From Acidobacteriaceae bacterium (lineage in GTDB: Bacteria > Acidobacteriota > Terriglobia > Terriglobales > Acidobacteriaceae), in NCBI GenBank assembly GCA_027364815.1, contig DAHXOQ010000052.1:1-12975 (forward strand): a stretch of 12,975 bases of DNA, written 5' to 3'. Every line of letters begins with the position of its first letter. Within the stretch, counting starts at the first letter, position 1. This document shows positions 6,913-12,975 of the stretch, piece by piece. A program made the position numbers and the translations under genes. The notes below the pieces were generated by a model. The model saw nothing but the letters and a program-made list of their open reading frames with translations, was not told the DNA's origin and searched no databases.

Positions 6913-8322
6913 TTGGACACCAGGTTTATCGCAGCGCTGAGAAAAGAAAAGGTCGAGGATAGGCTTGCCAGCCTCGACACACTCGCGTTGTTATTTACTA
7001 TCTCCTGGGTTGTCATCATCACTCAGGGTGCCGTTCGTAAATGGGTCTTCCCGGGCTTTCCCATCTTTTACCTTGTGCAGGATGTTCCCATTCTCCTGGC
7101 ATACATTTATGCGCTGCGAAAGGGAATCGTATGGATCGGCGGAGTGTTGTACTTTTCTATTTTTCTCTCCCTAATCCTCATCTTTCAATCTCTCTTGCAG
7201 GTTATTTTTATCAAATACAACTTACTGACCGTATTGGTCGCATTGCATCACTACATCTTCTATATACCTATGCTCTTTTTGATTCCGCCTTGCATGACGA
7301 GAAAGAACGTGCGCAAGTTTCTACGCATGAACCTGTGCTTCATCATCCCCATGTGCACTTTGGGATTTATTCAGGCGCTTTCGCCCAGAAACGCATGGAT
7401 TAACCAGACGGCTGCCGGTGATCAAATCGGAGAGGCCTTTGGAGTCAATGAGAGTATCGCACGCTCTTCGGGTACATTCAATTTCGTTCTTCCATATTCC
7501 GTATGGTGTGGCGTGGCCGCAGCGATGGTGGTTGGCGAATGGCTTCAACCAAATGCAAAACGAAGCTTCCAGTCGACTGGTTTTCTGCTTGCAAATTCAT
7601 TGGCCATCTGTGTCGCGACAGCCACTAGCGGCTCTCGTACCGCTGTTTTTGTAGTTGCGGCGGCGTTTATCGGTGGACTGATTTCAACCCTGGTCACCAT
7701 AAATATTGGCCTGATAGTACGCTTCGGTGCCGTGATTATTGCCATTCCAGTCTTTATATTTTTCTCATTTCTGATTGCACCGCGCAATCTTGACGCAATA
7801 ATTACGCGATTCACTGAAGAGTCCAACCAAAGTGAGATGACAAATCGAGTGAGCCAAATGTCTATCGGGTTTCTTATAACACCCGATTTCAGCCTGATGG
7901 GGCAAGGTATGGGTGCCGGCATTCCCGCTGCTGAATCAGTGACGAAATATATGGGCGACGATCGATACTGGTCCTTCAAAGCTCCATTTATATCAGAGTG
8001 GGATAATATTCGTTCGGTACAGGCGCTTGGGTCGGTCGTAGGCACATTCATTGTTTTGGCGCGTTATGGCACCTGTATCATCGTCATTATTGCTGCATTC
8101 AAAGCGCTCAAATTACCAGGTGGGGCAAGCTGGCCACATGCGGTTCCCCTGGCCTTTACGGTTGTTCCAACACTTGCTATTGGCGACATGATTCACTCTG
8201 CGCCGATTCAAGCTCCCCAGGTTTATTACTGCGCTGCGCTTATTTGCAGTGCACTTTTGTATCGCAGGGAACAGTATGTTCCCGCACCACTTCCTATAAC
8301 GGAGATCGTTGCCCGTGCCTAA
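6913..8322 (+). CDS. Wzy-like polysaccharide polymerase / O-antigen ligase-family membrane protein
   Basis: A multi-pass inner-membrane protein likely to join lipid-linked repeat units on the periplasmic face. The 469-residue product has about ten to twelve hydrophobic segments, an early GAVRKWVFPG motif (39-48), TSGSRTA (238-244) ahead of a membrane segment as often seen in Wzy/WaaL proteins, and a hydrophilic periplasmic loop (about 289-370) with arginines near RFTEES (299-304) and a glycine-rich SLMGQGMGAG (327-336). The TTG at 6913 is preferred because GAAGGGA lies nine bases upstream; an in-frame TTG at 6895 has no ribosome site. The gene starts 38 bases after the export gene and its stop overlaps the next start by eight bases, so these genes form one operon. 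Whether it acts as polymerase or ligase cannot be settled from sequence; with a Wzc and a Wza partner, polymerase is the better guess. Confidence 0.82.
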   Translation: MDTRFIAALRKEKVEDRLASLDTLALLFTISWVVIITQGAVRKWVFPGFPIFYLVQDVPILLAYIYALRKGIVWIGGVLYFSIFLSLILIFQSLLQVIFIKYNLLTVLVALHHYIFYIPMLFLIPPCMTRKNVRKFLRMNLCFIIPMCTLGFIQALSPRNAWINQTAAGDQIGEAFGVNESIARSSGTFNFVLPYSVWCGVAAAMVVGEWLQPNAKRSFQSTGFLLANSLAICVATATSGSRTAVFVVAAAFIGGLISTLVTINIGLIVRFGAVIIAIPVFIFFSFLIAPRNLDAIITRFTEESNQSEMTNRVSQMSIGFLITPDFSLMGQGMGAGIPAAESVTKYMGDDRYWSFKAPFISEWDNIRSVQALGSVVGTFIVLARYGTCIIVIIAAFKALKLPGGASWPHAVPLAFTVVPTLAIGDMIHSAPIQAPQVYYCAALICSALLYRREQYVPAPLPITEIVARA

Positions 8323-10495
8323 CCAAAATCTTGAATTCGTCCCTGGAACCATCGAAGGCAGAACACTGGTCATCTCCGATATCGTGCGCGTCTTCAAGCG
8401 CTATGCATGGATTGCCATTATTCTCGGGCCCGGTATAGGCCTGGCTACTTACTTCTGGGCAAAGCATCAACCCAAACTCTATGATGCAGTGGCCGTCATT
8501 CAGCTCGAACAGCACGAGACACTGGCTCTGCCAGGACAGATTGGCATGGGAGAAGAGTACGGCCTCAAAACCAATACCCAGATCATGATTATTCAATCCC
8601 GTGAAGTGGCTCTAAGGATCATTAAACGGATGAATCTTGAGCGTGATCCCCGCTTCAATCCCTCATACCCGGATAACACCAACCTTGCTGACCCAATTAC
8701 ACGGAATTACCTGGTGAATCTTTTTCACGCAGGTCTCAACGTACAGCGCATTCCTACGACAGAACTCATCAATGTTGCCTTCCGCGGTCCTTCTCCGACG
8801 CTCGATGCCATGATTGCGAACGAAACTGTCAACACATATCGAGAAATGAATTTCCAGAACCATTATCAGGACTCCAAGGAGATTACGGGTTGGTTGAAAA
8901 CTGAGTTGGATGACCTGAAGAACACGATTCAAAATGAACAAAGCGATCTGCTGGCGCTTGAAATGAAGCTCGGAATCTACGTTACGGGACCGATGACTAC
9001 CACCGGAACGGGCGCAAGCACTTCTACACAAGGCATACCTACCAGCATCTTTCAAGATGAGATGACCAATCTGGAAGCGCAGTATCTTGATGCAGAAAAG
9101 CAGCACATTCTTGCCGAATCGACCTACTCTATCCTTAAAGCCGATAGAACAGATGCGCTGCTGCCAGAGTCAATACCCGGAACGATGCTCTTTAATAACC
9201 TAGAGCTCCAACTCTCAACACTTAACTCACAAGAAGCACAGATGTCTTCGCGGTACGGGCAAAGTTACCCACCGCTGCTCGCCCTGAAGAAGCAGGAAGA
9301 AGAACTACGCAAACAGCTTGCCACTGAGCGCATAAAAGCCATTGATTCGACAGAGCAACAGGTCAGGATCACAGAAGACACGTTGCAGCGCATCAAGGCA
9401 CGCATAGAAGCTGCTAAAGAAGTCGCCAAGAGCATGAACGACGATACGGTGCGCTATGAAGTTCTCAAAGCGCAGTACAGCACTGATCAGGGGCTTTACA
9501 ATGGTCTGCTTCAACTGCTCAGCGCCGGCGGCATTGACGCCGGATTGAAAGCACAGAATGTCAATCGCATGTCGGCTGCCGATATTCCGACCACGCCTTC
9601 ATGGCCCAGGGTCTTTGTTTACACCTTCGCTGGATTCAGTATCGGTCTGACGCTCGCCGTCGTCATCATTACGATCATCATCATTGTCAGTGACACAGTT
9701 GAAACCGTTGAACAGATTGAAGAGGCACTGCGGCTGCCGGTTTTGACCTCAGTACCGCTGTACAAAATGGAGCCCGCAGACCCGGCAAGTACACAAGCAG
9801 TGTTGGCTACTCTGCTGATGCCGCGTTCGGCTGCGGCAGAGTCCTATCGCATTCTGCGTACTGCAATCAACCTCATGCCCATCCGTGGCCGTGGACGCGT
9901 TATCGGAGTCACGAGTTGCGGGCCCGGTGAAGGCAAATCCACAACCGTTATGAATCTTGCTGTGGCGGCTTCGCAGCAGAACAAGCGCGTACTGCTCATC
10001 GATGGCGACTTGAGAAAGCCAGCTCTTGCACAGCGTCTCAAGCTTCCATCGGCAACCAGCCCCGGCTTGAGCCGTTACCTTAGCGACCCGCAGATTCAAC
10101 CAGAGGATTGTATCCAGCCGATTCAATCCCTGCCTGGGCTCAGCGTCCTTCCTGTGCAGGATATTCCGCCCTTCCCATCAGAACTTCTCGCGCAAGGCCG
10201 GCTCGGCGACCTGCTCGCATGGGCAAGAGAAAACTTTGATGTCGTGCTCATCGATACGCCACCGGTTCTGCTTGTTGCCGACTCGCTCATCATCACCGAG
10301 TGGCTTGACATCGTGCTGATTGTAGCGCGCGTCCGTGTGGCGCAACGCCGCGCACTGCGCCGTGTTCGCGAAGAGTTCTCGCGCTTCCCCGACAAGCACA
10401 TTGGAATCGTCGTCAACGCTGTTCCGCACTCGCAGTCCTACTACGGCGGTTACAGTGGCTACCACGGCTACTATGGCTCAGGTTCCAGTTACTAA
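8315..10495 (+). CDS. Wzc-like polysaccharide co-polymerase fused to BY-type tyrosine kinase
   Basis: Inner-membrane protein that sets polymer length and export through cycles of autophosphorylation. Layout of the 726 residues: short cytoplasmic N-terminus, first membrane helix (about 32-49), large periplasmic Wzz domain with helical coiled-coil stretches (about 188-222 and 322-375), proline-rich IPTTPSWPR (424-432) before the second helix (about 433-458), then the kinase domain. The kinase has the oligomer-contact motif ESYRILR (E-x2-R-x2-R, 509-515), Walker A GPGEGKSTT (536-544), Walker A' VLLIDGDLRKP (559-569), Walker B VVLIDTPP (643-650) and a C-terminal tail with seven tyrosines among the last 18 residues. 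All key residues are present. GTG at 8315 overlaps the polymerase stop by eight bases and has GGAGA ten bases upstream; a TTG at 8309 is the alternative. A Thr/Gly/Ser-rich linker (about 224-243) interrupts the periplasmic domain. Confidence 0.95.
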   Translation: MPNQNLEFVPGTIEGRTLVISDIVRVFKRYAWIAIILGPGIGLATYFWAKHQPKLYDAVAVIQLEQHETLALPGQIGMGEEYGLKTNTQIMIIQSREVALRIIKRMNLERDPRFNPSYPDNTNLADPITRNYLVNLFHAGLNVQRIPTTELINVAFRGPSPTLDAMIANETVNTYREMNFQNHYQDSKEITGWLKTELDDLKNTIQNEQSDLLALEMKLGIYVTGPMTTTGTGASTSTQGIPTSIFQDEMTNLEAQYLDAEKQHILAESTYSILKADRTDALLPESIPGTMLFNNLELQLSTLNSQEAQMSSRYGQSYPPLLALKKQEEELRKQLATERIKAIDSTEQQVRITEDTLQRIKARIEAAKEVAKSMNDDTVRYEVLKAQYSTDQGLYNGLLQLLSAGGIDAGLKAQNVNRMSAADIPTTPSWPRVFVYTFAGFSIGLTLAVVIITIIIIVSDTVETVEQIEEALRLPVLTSVPLYKMEPADPASTQAVLATLLMPRSAAAESYRILRTAINLMPIRGRGRVIGVTSCGPGEGKSTTVMNLAVAASQQNKRVLLIDGDLRKPALAQRLKLPSATSPGLSRYLSDPQIQPEDCIQPIQSLPGLSVLPVQDIPPFPSELLAQGRLGDLLAWARENFDVVLIDTPPVLLVADSLIITEWLDIVLIVARVRVAQRRALRRVREEFSRFPDKHIGIVVNAVPHSQSYYGGYSGYHGYYGSGSSY

Positions 10496-10521
10496 ACGAG
10501 CGAAAGACCAAAATAAGAAAA

Positions 10522-10560
10522 CGCCTGATTCAAAAAACCAAAACGGTTTTGAATCAGGCG
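10522..10560. terminator. Strong bidirectional terminator between convergent operons
   Basis: CGCCTGATTCAAAA (10522-10535) pairs perfectly with TTTTGAATCAGGCG (10547-10560), a 14-bp stem with an 11-base loop. It is followed by CTTTTATTT on the plus strand and, in the other direction, by TTTTCTTATTTT. It lies 26 bases after the end of the Wzc-like gene and 29 bases beyond the end of the convergent efflux gene, so it serves both transcripts. Confidence 0.93.
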
Positions 10561-10589
10561 CTTTTATTTGGCCTTCAAATGAAGAAAAA

Positions 10590-12092
10590 TTACCGGGGCA
10601 ACTCCGTACGATCCCATCCTCCGCCGAGAGAACGAATCAAACCAACGCTTGCAACAAAGCGCCGAGTCTGTACATCAATTGCAGTGCTCTTGTTCGTCAG
10701 CAGCGTTGACTCCGCAATCAGCACTTCCAGATAGCCAGTGACTCCGCCTCTGTAGCGCGTGTTCGAGAGTTCATAAGAGCGCTGTGCTGCTTGAACCGCC
10801 TGCTCTTCTGCCTGCGCCTCGCTCTCCAGAATCCGCACCGTGCTCAGCTGATCTTCAACATCTTGAAAGCCGAGAAAAATTGTGTTTTTATACGCGGCGA
10901 CTTCGGTTTCGTAATTATGACGCGCTTGATCCGTTAAAGCATGACGCTGGCCCGCGTCAAAAAGCAGCTCTGTCGCCTGTGCACCCAAACTCCAGAGCGC
11001 ACTGGGTCCCTGAAGCCAGGTTCCACCGTGCGTACTCTCAAAACCGCCAACGCCACCAAGGGTTATCGTTGGATAAAAAGCGCTCACCGCAATTCCAATC
11101 TGCGCATTTGCTGCCGCGGCTCTGCGCTCCGCTGCCGCTATATCCGGTCGGCGCTCTAAGAGCTGCGAGGGCACGCCGATGGGTATCTTTGGCGGAGCTC
11201 CTTCCAACGGAGAGGGCGGAATGTTGAAGTCCGGCAACTTGTAGTAGGCGATCGTTCCTATCGCATGCTCATACTGCGCACGCGCGACGCCCACATCTAC
11301 CAATTGTGCGCGCGTTGTTTCAAGCGCGGTTCTTGCCTGGGCCACGTCAACATCAGTTGCCACGCCGCCAGCTAGCCGCTTCTGAGTCAAATCAAGTTGG
11401 TGTTCTTCATCAGACACCATCTCCTCAAACATCTTCTTCTGCGCATCGAGACCGCGCAGTTGAAAATATGCAACCGCCATCTGCGCCTGCAAACTCAGAT
11501 TCACGTTCGCCATATCGGCAGCGCTGGCCTGCGTAATCGCGTGTGCGGATTCAACCTGGCGACGAATCCGTCCCCAGAAGTCAGGCTCCCAATTTGCCTG
11601 TCCTTCAAGAGTAATGTCGTTGTAACTTGTTTTTGAAGTAGAAGTAGAAAAGGGCGCATTTGAAGAATTTTTAAAGTGCGTAAATCCCGGTCCGGCTGAA
11701 AGTGTTGGATAGAGCGCGGCATGTGCGACTGCGATTTGATCGCGCGCTGCGAGATAAGACTCCAATGCTCCCTTTAAATTTTGGTTGTAGGGTGCAATAC
11801 GTTCTTCAAGCTGATTCAACTGCGGGTCGTTGAAAATCTCCCACCACTTGCCGCGAAGCATTCCATCGCTGGGATTGGCTTTCTCCCAACCACCATCTTT
11901 AGGCGACGGAGGAGGTACCAACTCCATCGGTCCGCCACCCTCCTTGTATGCAGCAGGAGCAGTGTACTCCGGCAACTTGTAATTGGGACCGACCGGTTTG
12001 CAACCAACCAGGATTCCAAGCGCAACGACGGCTGCGAATGAGACTAAAAAAATCCGCGCTGGAAATATTAGTTTGGATGCGCGCGAACTCAA
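10590..12092 (-). CDS. RND efflux outer-membrane factor, OprM/NodT-type lipoprotein
   Basis: Forms the trimeric outer-membrane channel of a tripartite efflux pump. The 500-residue precursor has a lipoprotein signal with lipobox LVGC and lipidated Cys31, then the family opening CKPVGPNYKLP. WWEIFNDPQLNQL (83-95) starts the first of two outer-membrane efflux (OEP) repeats; the twofold repeat shows in ALYPTLSAGPG (126-136) and AFYPTITLGG (338-347). WEPDFWGR (168-175) and LLERRPDI (311-318) are further family marks. The start is TTG at 12092, with a strong AGGAGG six bases upstream; no alternative start lies before the lipobox. The TTGA overlap with the adaptor stop (4 bp) indicates translational coupling. 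The strand convergence at the 3' end is closed by the shared terminator. The substrate cannot be told from sequence. Confidence 0.95.
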   Translation of the reverse strand: MSSRASKLIFPARIFLVSFAAVVALGILVGCKPVGPNYKLPEYTAPAAYKEGGGPMELVPPPSPKDGGWEKANPSDGMLRGKWWEIFNDPQLNQLEERIAPYNQNLKGALESYLAARDQIAVAHAALYPTLSAGPGFTHFKNSSNAPFSTSTSKTSYNDITLEGQANWEPDFWGRIRRQVESAHAITQASAADMANVNLSLQAQMAVAYFQLRGLDAQKKMFEEMVSDEEHQLDLTQKRLAGGVATDVDVAQARTALETTRAQLVDVGVARAQYEHAIGTIAYYKLPDFNIPPSPLEGAPPKIPIGVPSQLLERRPDIAAAERRAAAANAQIGIAVSAFYPTITLGGVGGFESTHGGTWLQGPSALWSLGAQATELLFDAGQRHALTDQARHNYETEVAAYKNTIFLGFQDVEDQLSTVRILESEAQAEEQAVQAAQRSYELSNTRYRGGVTGYLEVLIAESTLLTNKSTAIDVQTRRFVASVGLIRSLGGGWDRTELPR

Positions 12093-12975
12093 TGCGCACC
12101 TCCTGCTTCGCCGACTACTCGCACCTCTTCACCCTCAATCAGCGAGTCAGGCGGATCTTGAATTACGCGGTCGCTTGCGTTGAGCCCGTGAATAATCTGT
12201 ACACTCTGTCCATCATCCTGGCCAATCACCACAGTTGTCAGGTGCGCAATATTTCCATTCAACGTTGCCACCTGCATGCCCTCATGCCGAAAAATCAGCG
12301 CAGAGACAGGCACAATCAATGCTGGCGTTGTCACTGCGGTCTTGAAGTGCACCTGGGCAAGCGTTCCCGGCTTCAGCTCGTCCTTGCGATTGTCCACATC
12401 AAGCTCCACCAATAAAGTGCGGCTCACTGGATCGAGTGCATCAGCCGTCCGCACCAGTTTTCCTGTGTATGATTTGGCGGGATGTTCGTCGAATGTCAGC
12501 TCGTAACTCTGACCCACTTTTACCGCGCCTGATACCGCCTGGGGTAGATTCGTGTAAATGCGAAGTGTATCAATCGCCTGCATATGAAAAAGCTCACGGC
12601 CCGCACCTGAATCAATCAGTTGACCTGTATCCACACTGCGCGATGTTACCACCCCATCAAAGGGCGCATAGACTTTTTCAAATGATTTCAATTCGCGCAG
12701 CCGCTGCACATTGGCTTGACCTGAACGTACCGCCGCTGCTGTAGCATCCGCCTGATTGACGAAAGTATCTGTATCCTGCTTTGATACCGCATCGCTCTTC
12801 AACAAACCTGTGTAACGATCAGCTTGTATCTTTGCAATGGCTGCATTCGCCTCAGCGGTCGCTAGATCCGCCTCTGCCTGGCGCAACTGCTGATCAACTT
12901 CAGGCGTTGAAATCTCAGCCAGCAATGCGCCCTTCTTTACCTTTGCGCCGATATCAAAATACCAATGCATCAAAT
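12089..12975 (-). CDS. RND efflux periplasmic adaptor (membrane fusion protein), C-terminal part
   Basis: Periplasmic adaptor linking an inner-membrane RND permease to the outer-membrane channel. The frame is open to the right edge, and a typical family N-terminus (signal peptide plus the first lipoyl strands) is missing, so the TTG at 12973 is almost certainly an internal leucine and the gene continues beyond the window. Visible parts, numbered from that leucine: first lipoyl half WYFDIGAKVKKGALLAEI (4-21), an alpha-helical hairpin (about 25-97) with AVSKQDTDT at its turn region, second lipoyl half VYAPFDGVVTSRSVDTGQLI (101-120), then a beta-barrel and membrane-proximal domain ending GEEVRVVGEAGGAH. 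This is a HlyD/AcrA-type adaptor. It overlaps the outer-membrane factor by 4 bp. The permease is not in the window and is expected upstream on the same strand. Confidence 0.93.
   Translation of the reverse strand, partial: LMHWYFDIGAKVKKGALLAEISTPEVDQQLRQAEADLATAEANAAIAKIQADRYTGLLKSDAVSKQDTDTFVNQADATAAAVRSGQANVQRLRELKSFEKVYAPFDGVVTSRSVDTGQLIDSGAGRELFHMQAIDTLRIYTNLPQAVSGAVKVGQSYELTFDEHPAKSYTGKLVRTADALDPVSRTLLVELDVDNRKDELKPGTLAQVHFKTAVTTPALIVPVSALIFRHEGMQVATLNGNIAHLTTVVIGQDDGQSVQIIHGLNASDRVIQDPPDSLIEGEEVRVVGEAGGAH

Noticed and set aside
1..12975. tRNA or rRNA genes, CRISPR arrays, insertion sequences, phage or toxin-antitoxin modules
   Set aside because: No cloverleaf, regular spaced repeat, transposase-like product or small paired toxin-antitoxin frames could be seen on either strand.

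Overview
The window reads as ordinary chromosomal sequence from a Gram-negative bacterium. It encodes outer-membrane parts (a Wza-type export protein and an OprM-type efflux lipoprotein), and its genes are densely packed with frequent GTG and TTG starts. The overall look (moderate GC, the style of the efflux, exopolysaccharide and unknown membrane proteins) suggests Acidobacteriota. That is an impression from protein style, not a marker-based assignment.

Layout. (1) 1-1358, minus strand: cysK followed by cysE (cut by the left edge), the two-step route from serine to cysteine, with a stem-loop between the genes and a long candidate leader before cysK. (2) 1595-2461, minus strand: an unrecognised protein with a signal peptide, a periplasmic domain and three membrane segments, followed by a clear rho-independent terminator. 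(3) 2712-4532, plus strand: typA/bipA, a ribosome-associated GTPase, divergent from the previous gene, followed by a hairpin. (4) 4625-10495, plus strand: an exopolysaccharide block made of a GT4 glycosyltransferase, a Wza-type periplasmic/outer-membrane export protein, a Wzy/O-antigen-ligase-like polymerase and a Wzc-type fused co-polymerase and tyrosine kinase. The last three are tightly packed or overlapping, and the block closes at a strong bidirectional terminator. (5) 10590-12975, minus strand: the outer-membrane factor and periplasmic adaptor (cut by the right edge) of an RND-type tripartite efflux pump, overlapping by 4 bp.

How the genes work together. Block 4 holds the polymerisation, export and control core of a Wzy-dependent exopolysaccharide pathway: the glycosyltransferase helps build the repeat unit, the polymerase joins units, the Wzc-type protein sets chain length through tyrosine phosphorylation, and the Wza-type protein passes the chain outward. 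No Wzx flippase or initiating phosphoglycosyltransferase lies in the window, so the pathway must be completed elsewhere. Block 5 supplies two of three parts of a drug or metabolite pump; the inner-membrane permease is probably just beyond the right edge.

I found no convincing new multi-gene system. The points most worth a second look are the unknown membrane protein, the cysK leader and cysK-cysE stem-loop, the Wza-type protein without a lipidation cysteine, the E-to-D change in the glycosyltransferase motif, and the inverted repeat bracketing a candidate typA promoter. No intergenic gap exceeds 300 bases.
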